64,000 bases of DNA from Hyphomicrobiales bacterium (lineage in GTDB: Bacteria; Pseudomonadota; Alphaproteobacteria; Rhizobiales; Beijerinckiaceae): the NCBI GenBank assembly GCA_017302635.1, contig JAFLCX010000002.1, positions 1,054,975-1,118,974 of the forward strand, read 5' to 3'. This document shows, one piece after another, positions 10,453-19,317 of this stretch (its first letter is position 1; every line of letters starts with the position of its first letter). Below the pieces are notes generated by a model. That model had not been told where the DNA came from. It made no database searches and saw only the letters and a program-made list of their open reading frames with translations. The position numbers were made by a program, and so were the translations under genes.

Positions 10453-11925
10453 ATGCACGATATTCGCGCCCTCAGAGCCAATCCTGAACCGCTGAAAACG
10501 GCCATGCTCCGGCGCTGCAAGCCGGACGAGGCGGCGAAAGTGGATGCGGTTATCGCGCTCGATAGCGATTATCGAAAGCTGCTCACCGAGAAGGAGAGCC
10601 TGCTCGCGCGCCGCAACGCTGCCTCGAAGGAAATCGGGCAGGCCATGGCCGCGAAGGATATGGCCAAGGCCGAGGCGCTGAAGGTGGAAGTCGCGGCGGG
10701 CAAGGAGCGGCTCGCGGCGCTTGAGGGCGAGACGGCCCGCATGGAAGCGGAGATCCGCGATATTCTCAGTGGCATCCCGAACATCCCGAAGGCCGAAGTG
10801 CCGGAGGGCGCGGATGAGCACTCCAATGTGCTCTATCGCCAGCATGGTGCGAAACCGAATCTGGCGTTCCAGCCAAGAGAGCATTTCGAACTCGGCGAAG
10901 CTCTGGGCATGATGGATTTCGAGACGGCGGCGAAGCTCTCGGGCAGCCGTTTCGTGGTGCTCCAGAAGGGCTTGGCCCGGCTCGAGCGCGCGCTCGGGCA
11001 GTTCATGCTCGATTTGCACACCACTGAACATGGCTATACGGAAGTGAACCCGCCGATCCTCGTGAAAGACGATGCGATGTTCGGCACGGCGCAATTGCCG
11101 AAGTTCCGGGACGATCAGTTTGGCGCAACCAATGAAGAGCAATTCGCCAAGGCATACTACACCGGCCTTGTTTCAAACTTGGGGTTCATAAAGAGCAACC
11201 GCGCTAAGATTGATCAACTTCAAGCGGAAAGCCCAGAGGCAGAAGAGAGATTTCATAGACTTGCTCTGAATGACTCGCTGGTGCTTCATCACATGAAGAA
11301 AGCGTTGGAGATATCAAAGCACTGGCTCATTCCCACCGCCGAAGTGCCGCTCACAAACCTTGTGCGTGAGAAAATCCTCGCGGAAGAAGAACTGCCGCTG
11401 CGTTTCACGGCGCTCACGCCCTGTTTCAGGGCCGAGGCGGGTTCGGCCGGGCGGGATACGCGCGGCATGCTGCGCCAGCACCAGTTCAACAAGGTGGAAC
11501 TCGTTTCCATCACCACGCCCGAGACATCCGCCGCCGAGCATGAGCGCATGCTCGCCGCTGCGGAAGCCGTGCTGAAAAAGCTTGGCCTGCATTATCGCGT
11601 CATGACGCTCTGCACCGGCGACATGGGCTTCGCGAGCCAGAAAACCTACGATATCGAGGTGTGGCTGCCCGGCCAGAACACCTATCGCGAGATTTCCTCG
11701 TGCTCGGTCTGCGGCGATTTCCAGGCGATGCGCATGGGCGCGCGCTACCGGAAATCGGGCGAGAAGGAGACGCGCTTCGTCCATACGCTCAACGGCTCCG
11801 GCGTGGCGGTGGGGCGCTGCCTCATTGCCATCATGGAGAACTACCAGAACGCAGATGGCTCGATCACCGTGCCCGACGCGCTTCTGCCCTATATGGGCGG
11901 CATCACGCGGATCGCGAAGAATTAA
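10453..11925 (+). CDS. serS: Serine--tRNA ligase with a 67-residue insert
   Basis: SerRS charges tRNA-Ser with serine. The 490-aa protein has the N-terminal coiled-coil arm (residues about 30-105), [13 protein letters not shown], motif 2 in [21 protein letters not shown], and motif 3 in [16 protein letters not shown]. Most bacterial SerRS are about 425-430 aa. The excess is an in-frame block at residues 224-290 (nt 11122-11322), between KFRDDQF and WLIPTAEV, where relatives have only about six residues. Its G+C is 95/201 (47%) and it uses codons rare in its flanks (ATA, AGA, CAA). The catalytic residues on both sides look intact, so the enzyme is probably functional. The ribosome site is weak; ATG 10453 gives the conserved start [14 protein letters not shown]. 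Confidence 0.95.
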   Translation: MHDIRALRANPEPLKTAMLRRCKPDEAAKVDAVIALDSDYRKLLTEKESLLARRNAASKEIGQAMAAKDMAKAEALKVEVAAGKERLAALEGETARMEAEIRDILSGIPNIPKAEVPEGADEHSNVLYRQHGAKPNLAFQPREHFELGEALGMMDFETAAKLSGSRFVVLQKGLARLERALGQFMLDLHTTEHGYTEVNPPILVKDDAMFGTAQLPKFRDDQFGATNEEQFAKAYYTGLVSNLGFIKSNRAKIDQLQAESPEAEERFHRLALNDSLVLHHMKKALEISKHWLIPTAEVPLTNLVREKILAEEELPLRFTALTPCFRAEAGSAGRDTRGMLRQHQFNKVELVSITTPETSAAEHERMLAAAEAVLKKLGLHYRVMTLCTGDMGFASQKTYDIEVWLPGQNTYREISSCSVCGDFQAMRMGARYRKSGEKETRFVHTLNGSGVAVGRCLIAIMENYQNADGSITVPDALLPYMGGITRIAKN

Positions 11926-11961
11926 TACGGCCACCCACGACTTTTCCTTCTCCACGCGCAA

Positions 11962-11995
11962 GACGTGGATACCCGGGCCAAGCCCGGCCAAGACG
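11962..11995. repeat. REP-like palindrome, copy 2 (downstream of serS)
   Basis: The element reads GACGTGGATA-CCCGGGCCAAGCCCGGCC-AAGACG, with the inverted repeat CCGGGC-CAA-GCCCGG at 11973-11987. It is the partner of the copy at 10375-10408: the GTGGATA lead-in and CCCGGCCA core are shared. It lies between serS and surE, ending 16 nt before the surE start. Confidence 0.7.
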
Positions 11996-12011
11996 CTGAA
12001 GAGACACCAGT

Positions 12012-12773
12012 ATGCGCATTCTGATCACCAATGATGACGGCATCCACGCCCCCGGCCTTGCCGTGCTGGAGCGGATCGCGCGCGAACTCTCGGATGACGT
12101 GATTGTCGTCGCCCCCGAGACCGATCAATCCGGCGTCTCACATTCGCTGTCGCTGAATGATCCTTTGCGCCTGCGCGAAATCTCGCCGAGCCATTTCGCG
12201 GTGAAAGGCACGCCGACCGATTGCGTCATCATGGGCCTGCGGCACATCCTCAAAGACCGGAAGCCCGATCTCGTGCTCTCCGGCGTCAATCGCGGGCAGA
12301 ACATCGCCGAGGATGTCACCTATTCCGGCACGATTGCCGCTGCGATGGAGGGCACCATTCTTGGCGTGCCGTCGATCGCGTTGAGCCAGGCCTTTGCCTA
12401 CGGCAACCACGAGGCGATCGACTGGTCCTGTGCTGAAGCACACGGGGCGACGGTGGTGCGCAAGGTGCTTGCCGCCGGGATGACGCCGGGCATTCTTGTC
12501 AATGTCAATTTCCCGGCCGTGCGACCCGAGAAGGTGGAGGGTATCGCGGTCAGCGTGCAGGGGCAGCGCAACCAGTCGCTGATCGAGATCGAGCCGCGCC
12601 ATGACGGGCGCGGCAACCCGTATTACTGGATCGCTTTCCGGCGTGGACGGCAATCGCCGGCTGAGGGAAGCGACCTGCATGCGATTGCCGACGGCAAAAT
12701 CTCGGTCACCCCTTTGCGGCTTGATCTCACCGATCTGCCGAGCGTCACCCGGCTCGCCGAAGCCCTGGAATAG
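12012..12773 (+). CDS. surE: 5'/3'-nucleotidase SurE
   Basis: SurE is a metal-dependent nucleoside monophosphate phosphatase linked to stationary-phase survival. The 253-aa protein opens with [16 protein letters not shown], whose Asp pair binds the metal. It also has [35 protein letters not shown] and GTPTDCV, all family signatures. It precedes pcm by 6 bp; surE-pcm-nlpD is a conserved stress gene cluster in proteobacteria. Confidence 0.96.
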   Translation: MRILITNDDGIHAPGLAVLERIARELSDDVIVVAPETDQSGVSHSLSLNDPLRLREISPSHFAVKGTPTDCVIMGLRHILKDRKPDLVLSGVNRGQNIAEDVTYSGTIAAAMEGTILGVPSIALSQAFAYGNHEAIDWSCAEAHGATVVRKVLAAGMTPGILVNVNFPAVRPEKVEGIAVSVQGQRNQSLIEIEPRHDGRGNPYYWIAFRRGRQSPAEGSDLHAIADGKISVTPLRLDLTDLPSVTRLAEALE

Positions 12774-12779
12774 CGGAAG

Positions 12780-13487
12780 ATGATCGGGCAGGGGGGAGCG
12801 CGGGCTGTTTTCAGCGCGCGGGAGAACGGACATCATCCGCCGGAGGGAGGCGCCGATACGGCTTTGGCGCGGTTTCTGCTCGAATTGCGTCAGAAGGGCC
12901 TCACCGAGCCCGCCTTGCTCAACGCCTTCGAGCGTGTGCCGCGCGCGGCATTCCTGCCGGGTTTGCGGCCGGGCTTGCTCTATCAGCCCGTCGCGCTGCC
13001 CATCCCATGCGGCGAGGAGGCAGAGGATCCGTTTACTCTGGCGCGGTTGCTGGTGCTCTTGCGCGTCGCGCCGGGTCAGAGGGTGCTGGAAATCGGCACA
13101 GGCTCGGGTTTTGGCACAGCCTTGCTCGCAGCGGCGGGAGCCGAGGTGATCACGTTCGAGCGCTACCGCTCGCTCTCGCAGGCCGCGCGCTCGCGGTTCG
13201 GCGCATTGGGGCTCGCGCGCATCACCGCCCATCAGGCCGATGGACTCACGAAGCGCGGCGGGCTCGGGCCGCTCGATCGCCTGATCATCGGCGGCGCGCT
13301 CGATCTTGTGCCGCAGCATCTGTTCGAGGGGCTCGTGCCCGGCGGGATCGCGATTGGCGGGCGGGTGCGGGGCCGCGAGATGCGCCTCACGCTTTGGCGG
13401 ATCGACGCCTCGGGTTTTCCCGTCGAAACCGATCTCGGGCCGTGCCGCATGAGCCGGATGCGCCCCGGATTGCCGGTTTCGCTCTAG
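12780..13487 (+). CDS. pcm: Protein-L-isoaspartate O-methyltransferase
   Basis: Pcm methylates isoaspartyl residues with S-adenosylmethionine so that damaged proteins can be repaired. The 235-aa product has the family entry FERVPRAAFLPG, the SAM-binding motif VLEIGTGSGFGTALLA and the post-motif VITFERYRSLSQAA. The motif usually reading P.A..D (QPVALPIPCGEEAEDPFT here) is divergent, as in many alphaproteobacterial members. About 40 N-terminal residues precede the conserved domain. It follows surE by 6 bp, probably in one operon. Confidence 0.88.
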   Translation: MIGQGGARAVFSARENGHHPPEGGADTALARFLLELRQKGLTEPALLNAFERVPRAAFLPGLRPGLLYQPVALPIPCGEEAEDPFTLARLLVLLRVAPGQRVLEIGTGSGFGTALLAAAGAEVITFERYRSLSQAARSRFGALGLARITAHQADGLTKRGGLGPLDRLIIGGALDLVPQHLFEGLVPGGIAIGGRVRGREMRLTLWRIDASGFPVETDLGPCRMSRMRPGLPVSL

Positions 13488-13583
13488 AAAAATGCCATCA
13501 AGGTAAAATTTAGAAAGAGGTAACCTTCTCCCTCAACCCGGGCTTAAGCTGAATCCGACTTTACTCCCGTCCAACGTCTTTGA

Positions 13584-15095
13584 ATGTTTCGCGTATGGAT
13601 GGGTGTAATGCGTTGGGGTCAATCTGAGCCTTTGAAGCTGCGGCTTCTGGCATCTGTCGTCCTGGCCGGGCTCGTTTCAGCCTGCTCGTCTGATGTGGCG
13701 CGATTCAGTGACAATCCGTTCCAGAATCCTTTCACGAGCCGCACGAGCTTTGATCCGGCTTCAACTGCCTCGATCAATCGCAATGTCGGCCCGCAGGCCC
13801 AGCGCTTGCAGCCTGCACCGGTTTCGACCGCCACCACTCAGCCGCTTCCCGCCCCCAATCAGCCGATGATGCGCGCGACCGGCCCGGTGGCAACGTCGCG
13901 CATCACCGCGCCCGTCAATACGGGCTCTGTTGCCTCGGCGGCTTATCCCGCGCTTGCTCCGGTCGCGCCGCGTGCAACGACCGCGCTTGGCAGCAGTCAG
14001 GGCTGGACCGCCGTCGGCGGCACACCGGTTACCCTCCAGCAGGGTGAGACGCTCAACACGATCTCCGGGCGCTATGGCGTGCCGGTCAGCGCGTTGCTCG
14101 CCGTGAACGGGCTGTCTTCGGTCAACGCGGCAAAACCCGGCCAGCAGGTCATGATCCCGACCTACAACGCCGTGCAGGGCTCGGCGGCTTCGGCGCCCAC
14201 GGCGCCCCGGGTCGCAAGTGCTTCGGCGATGTTGCCGTCGCGTGAAACGATTTCCGACGCCCCGAAAGCGATCGTTACGCCCAAGGCCGAGGCTCCGAAG
14301 GCATCAGCGCCGGCGCCGCGTGCTGCTGTTCGGGATGTGACGCAGCGCGTTGAATCGGACGCCGAAAAGCGCGCCGCAGCCAAGCTCAAGCAGCTCCGCC
14401 AGCCGGAGGAGAGCAGCGGTACACCGGCCGCAACATCGCGTGTGGCGCCAAAAGTGGCATCGCTCGACAAGGCTGCGCTCGAGAAATCACAGGCAGAGAA
14501 AGCGCGTATCGAAGCACAGCGCAAGGCGGATGAACTGAAAAAAGCCGAAGCCGAACGCAAGCGCGAAGCGGCGGCAAAGATCGCGGCTGCCAAGAAGCAG
14601 GCTCAGGAGGAGACCACAGCCTCGATCCCCGAGCCGAAAGTGGCCGCCCGCGCCGTCGAGCGTGCCGTTCAGGCCCCGGCCGAAGCGCCGCGCCCTCAGG
14701 CGGAAGAGGCGGATGCCTCGTCGTTCCGTTGGCCGGCCCAGGGCAAGGTCATCAATGGCTTTGGCGGTCGCTCGGCCTCCGGCCCGAATGATGGCATCAA
14801 CATCGCTGTTCCAGAGGGCACGCCTGTTCGCGCCGCCGAGGGTGGCACGGTCATCCATGCCGATGATGCACTGAAGGGATATGGCAAGCTCGTGCTCGTG
14901 CGGCATGCGAATGGCCTCGTGACCGTCTATGCCCATAACAGCGACATCAAGGTGAAGCGCGGAGAGAACGTGCGTCGCGGGCAGGTGATTGCCGCCTCGG
15001 GCTCGTCGGGCAATGTCACATCGCCACAGCTGCATTTCCAGATCCGGAAAGGAGCGCAAGCTCTTGATCCGATGAAGCATCTGGCCTCGAACTAA
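13584..15095 (+). CDS. nlpD: NlpD-like lipoprotein: LysM plus degenerate M23 (LytM) domain
   Basis: This is an outer-envelope lipoprotein of the NlpD/DipM type that activates cell-wall amidases during division. The N-terminus is a signal peptide with lipobox LVSAC followed by SS. A LysM domain follows (residues about 151-195, VTLQQGETLNTISGRYGVPV), then a charged Ala/Lys/Glu-rich coiled region (about 250-365) and a LytM domain (about 382-500). In the LytM domain the usual HxxxD reads GPNDGINIA, without the zinc-binding His. The HxH motif is reduced to LHF, so it is probably a non-catalytic activator. ATG 13608 is an equally possible start giving a shorter signal peptide. It completes the surE-pcm-nlpD cluster. 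Confidence 0.85.
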   Translation: MFRVWMGVMRWGQSEPLKLRLLASVVLAGLVSACSSDVARFSDNPFQNPFTSRTSFDPASTASINRNVGPQAQRLQPAPVSTATTQPLPAPNQPMMRATGPVATSRITAPVNTGSVASAAYPALAPVAPRATTALGSSQGWTAVGGTPVTLQQGETLNTISGRYGVPVSALLAVNGLSSVNAAKPGQQVMIPTYNAVQGSAASAPTAPRVASASAMLPSRETISDAPKAIVTPKAEAPKASAPAPRAAVRDVTQRVESDAEKRAAAKLKQLRQPEESSGTPAATSRVAPKVASLDKAALEKSQAEKARIEAQRKADELKKAEAERKREAAAKIAAAKKQAQEETTASIPEPKVAARAVERAVQAPAEAPRPQAEEADASSFRWPAQGKVINGFGGRSASGPNDGINIAVPEGTPVRAAEGGTVIHADDALKGYGKLVLVRHANGLVTVYAHNSDIKVKRGENVRRGQVIAASGSSGNVTSPQLHFQIRKGAQALDPMKHLASN

Positions 15096-15147
15096 TCCAG
15101 TTTGGGCTTGGGGAGCCGCGAGACACCTCTTCAGGTCCGGAGCAAAG

Positions 15148-15186
15148 CCCCACCATCTCCAAGGAAAGGGATGGTGGGGTCTTTTC
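15148..15186 (+). terminator. Rho-independent terminator after the NlpD-like gene
   Basis: A perfect 10-bp stem, CCCCACCATC (15148-15157) with GATGGTGGGG (15170-15179), is closed by a 12-nt loop and followed by TCTTTT. It lies 52 bp after the stop of the lipoprotein gene and separates it from the receiver-GGDEF gene. Confidence 0.85.
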
Positions 15187-15240
15187 CCCGATATCTTCTT
15201 CAAAGCAACGCAGTTCGACTTCAAGGATCGGTGACGCAGG

Positions 15241-16155
15241 ATGCGGATCCTCCTGGCAGAGCCCAGCAAGATTGGCCGGTCGATCATCGTGCAGATGCTC
15301 GAGGCTGACGGGCATGTCGTTGCAAGCTGCGCCACGGCCGAACAGGCACTCTCGATGCTGGAGGGTGATGAGACGATTGATGTCCTGATCACCGCCATCG
15401 AATTTCTCGAAATGTCCGGGTTGGAATTGTGTTGGTCGGCACGGATCCTGGCGGGGTCGCAGCGGCCGCTTCACATCGTGGTGATGTCAGCCTCGACCGA
15501 CGAGATGAAACTGGCAGAGGCGCTCGATACGGGCGCTGACGATTTCATCGGCAAGCCTCCGAAAAAGACCGAACTTCTCGCGCGCCTGCGCTCGGCACAG
15601 CGGATGATCGATGCCCAGAAACAGCTGATCCGTGTGGCGTCCTTCGACTCGCTGACTAATCTGCGCAATCGGCGCGTCTTCTTCGAGGCGCTGGAAGAAG
15701 AGGAGAAAAGCTCCTCCGTATCCAGCGTTCTTGTGCTCGATGTCGATTACTTCAAGCAGGTGAACGACCGTTACGGCCATGATGGCGGCGATCTCGTGCT
15801 GAAGGAGGTCGCGAACCGTCTGCGCAAGGTCGATCCGAAATTCGCACGCATCGGCGGCGAGGAATTCGCGCTTCTGGTGAAGGGGCCGATCGAACAGGCA
15901 GCCGTGATCGCCGAAACCGTGCGCCGCGAGATTGCCGTGCTGCCGATCAAGCTGCCCACATGCGAGATGAGCACGTCGATCAGCGTCGGCGTCGCGCAGC
16001 GTATGCCGGGCACACCGATGAACGACGTGATGAAGGATGCCGACGTCGCGCTCTATGCCGCGAAATCCGGGGGGCGCAATCGCGTGACGCTGGCGCGTTT
16101 CTCGAGTGGAACGGCCAATTTCAGCTCGCCCGAGCAGAAAACGGATGCGGCCTGA
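15241..16155 (+). CDS. Receiver-GGDEF diguanylate cyclase with degenerate receiver
   Basis: The 304-aa soluble protein has an N-terminal receiver fold (residues 1-120) and a C-terminal GGDEF domain (about 135-290) that makes cyclic di-GMP. The catalytic motif is GGEEF (205-209), and LDVDYFKQVNDRYGHDGGD carries the metal and substrate residues. In the receiver, the phospho-acceptor Asp aligns with Ala52 (DVLITAIEF) and the acidic pair is reduced to Glu7-Pro8, while Ser84 and Lys105 are kept. It therefore probably does not take phosphate in the usual way. The inhibitory RxxD motif (195-198) is one residue too far from GGEEF. GTG/ATG choice: ATG 15241 follows GACGCAGG. Confidence 0.88.
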   Translation: MRILLAEPSKIGRSIIVQMLEADGHVVASCATAEQALSMLEGDETIDVLITAIEFLEMSGLELCWSARILAGSQRPLHIVVMSASTDEMKLAEALDTGADDFIGKPPKKTELLARLRSAQRMIDAQKQLIRVASFDSLTNLRNRRVFFEALEEEEKSSSVSSVLVLDVDYFKQVNDRYGHDGGDLVLKEVANRLRKVDPKFARIGGEEFALLVKGPIEQAAVIAETVRREIAVLPIKLPTCEMSTSISVGVAQRMPGTPMNDVMKDADVALYAAKSGGRNRVTLARFSSGTANFSSPEQKTDAA

Positions 16156-17019
16156 TCAGCCGTCGATCTTCACGCCCTGCCGCCCGGCCAGATCCTGGAT
16201 GAACTGGAAGGCAATGCGCCCGGCACGGCTGCCGCGTGTGGTCGACCATTCCAGCGCATGCCAGTGCAACTCCTCGCGCGGCATTGCGAGGCCGTAATGC
16301 GCGGCATAGGCATCGATCATCGCCAGATACTCATCCTGACTGCATTTGTGGACGCCGAGCCACAATCCGAATCGATCGGAGAGCGATACTTTCTCTTCGA
16401 CGGCCTCGCCGGGATTGATGGCCGTTGAACGCTCGTTCTCGATCATGTCGCGCGGCAAGAGATGGCGGCGGTTGGAGGTTGCATAGAACAGCACATTCTC
16501 CGGCCGCCCCTCGATCCCGCCATCCAGCACCGCCTTGAGCGCCTTGTACGAGCTTTCGCCGGCATCGAACGAGAGATCATCGCAGAAGAGAATGAACCGG
16601 AACGGCGCGGGCCGCAGCAGGTTCATCAAGGTGGGCAAGGTGTTGATGTCTTCCCGGTGGATTTCGATGAGCTTCAGCGCCGCCCCCTCGGCGAGCATGA
16701 CGCCATGTGCGCTCTTGACGAGGCTGGATTTCCCCATGCCGCGTGCGCCCCACAGCAGCACGTTGTTCGCGGGAAACCCGCTTGCAAAGCGCCGCGTATT
16801 CTCGACGAGAATATCGCGAACGTGATCAATCCCCACGAGGAGCTTCAGCGGAATGCGATTGACCTTCGCCACAGGCTGGAGAAATCCGCGCTGCGCCTGC
16901 CAGAGGAACGCCTCGGCGCTTGCAAAATCGGGAGGCGGCGAGGCTGGCGGCGCAAGGCGCTCGAGCGCATCGGCGATGCGCTGGAGCGTGGAGCCCCAAT
17001 CCGGGGGAAGGCTGTTCAT
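16156..17019 (-). CDS. DUF815-family AAA ATPase
   Basis: This 287-aa protein belongs to the DUF815 family of P-loop ATPases, whose cellular role is unknown. It has a Walker A motif in LLWGARGMGKSSLVKSAHG, a Walker B-like FILFCDDLSFD and a sensor in LFYATSNRRHLLPRDM. I chose the internal ATG at 17019 (MNSLPPDWGS) because GAGGA lies 9-10 nt upstream; an in-frame ATG at 17076 would add 19 unconserved residues. It converges with the GGDEF gene so closely that the stops abut (TGATCA, 16153-16158). It is divergent from yajC. Confidence 0.85.
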   Translation of the reverse strand: MNSLPPDWGSTLQRIADALERLAPPASPPPDFASAEAFLWQAQRGFLQPVAKVNRIPLKLLVGIDHVRDILVENTRRFASGFPANNVLLWGARGMGKSSLVKSAHGVMLAEGAALKLIEIHREDINTLPTLMNLLRPAPFRFILFCDDLSFDAGESSYKALKAVLDGGIEGRPENVLFYATSNRRHLLPRDMIENERSTAINPGEAVEEKVSLSDRFGLWLGVHKCSQDEYLAMIDAYAAHYGLAMPREELHWHALEWSTTRGSRAGRIAFQFIQDLAGRQGVKIDG

Positions 17020-17130
17020 GAGTGTCGGGTCCTCGGCTGTCGTTTCGTGTAAAGCGCGAATGCTTGTGCGGATCAATCTGGCGGGCAGCCAAATCCTGTT
17101 GCGAGAGCGCCACGCCGGGCTTTCATTCGA

Positions 17131-17158
17131 TTGCGTTTCGAGGGCAAGCGATTATATA
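17131..17158 (+). promoter_or_regulatory. Possible sigma-70 promoter of yajC-secDF
   Basis: TTGCGT (17131-17136) and TATATA (17153-17158) are separated by 16 nt and lie 56-83 bp before yajC, in an AT-richer patch of the divergent intergenic region. This is a by-eye match only. Confidence 0.4.
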
Positions 17159-17213
17159 CGCCCCGAGATTTCGAAAAACGGGCGGTTCAGCCCACATGAT
17201 GGAGTAGGCCCAC

Positions 17214-17540
17214 GTGATTACCCCTGCTTTCGCGCAAGGTGCAGCCGCCCCCGGTGGTGCGGATATGTTCATGCAGCTTCTGCCGTTCGGCCTCGTGCTG
17301 ATCATCATGTATTTCCTGCTCATCCGCCCGCAGCAACGCCGTGCGAAGGCGCATCAGGAAATGGTGAAAAACCTTCGCCGCGGCGACGTGATCGTGATGA
17401 ATAACGGCATGATCGCCAAGATCACGAAGGTCATCGACGACAACGAACTCGAGGTCGAGATCGCTGACAACGTCAAGACGCGCATGCTGCGCGGTATGGT
17501 CGCCGAACTGCGCGTGAAGAGCGAGCCGGCCGCGGGCTGA
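17214..17540 (+). CDS. yajC: Preprotein translocase accessory subunit YajC
   Basis: YajC is a single-span inner-membrane protein that associates with SecDF. The 108-aa product has a hydrophobic helix (residues about 20-41, QLLPFGLVLIIMYFLLI) followed by RPQQRRAKAHQEMVKNLRRGD, the family signature. GTG 17214 is the annotated start; SecD follows 132 bp downstream. Its order with secD and secF is conserved in proteobacteria. Confidence 0.95.
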   Translation: MITPAFAQGAAAPGGADMFMQLLPFGLVLIIMYFLLIRPQQRRAKAHQEMVKNLRRGDVIVMNNGMIAKITKVIDDNELEVEIADNVKTRMLRGMVAELRVKSEPAAG

Positions 17541-17672
17541 AGCGCGGCGGGGCTGGCCTTGCCAGCCTGCGGCGCGCGGTTTGCGTGATGAAGACGCTAT
17601 AAAACAAAAGGATAGAGTGAAAAGGCGATCACCTGTTCGCCGAGTTTTCGCTCTAGAACCTGAAGGCAGGCC

Positions 17673-19271
17673 ATGTTCCGGCAATCGACGCTCAAATCCG
17701 CCCTGATCGTGTTCACGCTGTTTTTCGGCGCTTATCTCACGCTGCCGACGGTGCTTGGCCCGCAAGTCGTGCGCACGCTCTCGGCTTACTTGCCCTCCTT
17801 CATGGTGCCGAAAGGCTCGGTGAAACTCGGGCTCGACCTGCAGGGTGGCGTGCATGTGATGCTCGAAGTCGATCGCGCAGGCTTGAACCGTGATCTCGTG
17901 CGCCAGCTGCAGGAAGATGTGCGCCGCGTGCTGCGCAATGAGCGCGTGGCGCCCACGGGCGGCATTGTCGCCCAGAATCGCGGTGTTGCCGTGCGCATTC
18001 TCGACGCCGATGGTCGCCGCCGCGTGCTGCCCAAGCTTCAGGAGCTTGCCCAGCCGATTTCGAATGCGATTCTGGGCCAGACCGGCCAGCGCAACCTCGA
18101 AGTGGTGGATCAGGGCGACGGCCTCGTGACGCTCACCATCACGGATGCCGAAATCAACGACAAGATCGGCCGTGCGGTGAACCAGTCGATCGAGATTTTC
18201 CGCAAGCGCCTCGACCCTGAAGGTGTCAAAGAGCCGGTCATCCAGCGTCAGGGGCTCGATCGCATCGTGGTGCAGATGCCGGGCGCCTCGAATTCGAAGG
18301 ACATCACGGATGTTCTCCAGCCCGGCAAGCTTGAATTCCGCATGGTCGCCGAACCCGGTGCGCCGGCTGCGGAAATCGAACAGCTCCCCTCGGTGGATGA
18401 TGGCGGCCAGCCGCTCGCCGTCGAACGGCGCGTGCTGGTGCGCGGCGAGGATCTGATTTCCGCCGAACCGGGGTTTGACCAGCGGACCAGCGAGCCGGTG
18501 GTGAATTTCCGCTTCAACGTGCGCGGCGCGCAGGCTTTCGCGGCGGCAACGACTGCGAATGTGGGCAAGCCCTTCGCCATCATCCTCGACAACCGCATCA
18601 TCTCGGCCCCACGTATCATTTCTCCGATCACGCAGGGGCAGGGGCAGATTTCCGGTCGTTTTACCGTGGAGGCTGCCAACCGCCTTGCGATTCTGCTGCG
18701 CTCGGGCGCGCTGCCCGCCTCGTTCACACTTGTTGAAGAGCGTACGGTTGGTCCGGGCCTCGGCCGCGATTCGATCGAAGCGGCGAAGCTCGCCTCAACC
18801 GTATCGGCCGTCGCGATCATCGCCTTTTCGATCGCGACCTACGGCATTTTCGGCGTGATTGCGCTCGTGGCTCTGGTCGCGAACGTCATGCTGATTTTCG
18901 CGCTGATGTCGGCTCTCGGCTCGACCCTGACCCTGCCGGGCATCGCCGGCATCGTGCTCACGGTGGCGATGGCGGTCGATTCGAACGTGCTGATCTACGA
19001 GCGTATCCGCGAGGAACAGGCGGCGGGACGTGGCGCGGCTTTGGCGCTCGATGCGGGTTTCACCCGAGCACTCGCCACAATTCTCGATGCCAATATCACA
19101 ACGTTCCTCGCCGGTGCGATCCTCTATCTCGTGGGAACGGGCGCGATCAAAGGCTTTGCCGTGACCCTGTGCCTTGGCATTGTCACGACAATTTTCACGG
19201 CTTTCACGCTCACGCGCATCATGGTGGCGGCGTGGTATCGCTGGTTCAAGCCCAAGGTGGTGCCGATCTGA
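17673..19271 (+). CDS. secD: Protein translocase subunit SecD
   Basis: SecD with SecF uses the proton motive force to pull preproteins through SecYEG on the periplasmic side. The 532-aa protein has a first helix (residues about 9-30), the periplasmic LGLDLQGGVHVMLEVD motif, and a six-helix C-terminal half containing DSNVLIYERIREE, which holds the conserved Asp and Arg. Length is near the usual alphaproteobacterial size. ATG 17673 is preceded by AAGGCAGG. Confidence 0.96.
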   Translation: MFRQSTLKSALIVFTLFFGAYLTLPTVLGPQVVRTLSAYLPSFMVPKGSVKLGLDLQGGVHVMLEVDRAGLNRDLVRQLQEDVRRVLRNERVAPTGGIVAQNRGVAVRILDADGRRRVLPKLQELAQPISNAILGQTGQRNLEVVDQGDGLVTLTITDAEINDKIGRAVNQSIEIFRKRLDPEGVKEPVIQRQGLDRIVVQMPGASNSKDITDVLQPGKLEFRMVAEPGAPAAEIEQLPSVDDGGQPLAVERRVLVRGEDLISAEPGFDQRTSEPVVNFRFNVRGAQAFAAATTANVGKPFAIILDNRIISAPRIISPITQGQGQISGRFTVEAANRLAILLRSGALPASFTLVEERTVGPGLGRDSIEAAKLASTVSAVAIIAFSIATYGIFGVIALVALVANVMLIFALMSALGSTLTLPGIAGIVLTVAMAVDSNVLIYERIREEQAAGRGAALALDAGFTRALATILDANITTFLAGAILYLVGTGAIKGFAVTLCLGIVTTIFTAFTLTRIMVAAWYRWFKPKVVPI

Positions 19272-19317
19272 GGTCGCGTTTTCCGCGCTATCCTGATCCG
19301 GCTCAAAGGTTCCCGAT

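Noticed and set aside
11314..12128. Minus-strand frames containing MAGLGPGIH and WPGLARVST
   Set aside because: These are the known spurious translations of the REP-like palindrome, not proteins.
17541..17672. GGCTGG-CCTTG-CCAGCC hairpin after yajC
   Set aside because: No T-run follows and secD continues the operon, so it is not called a terminator.
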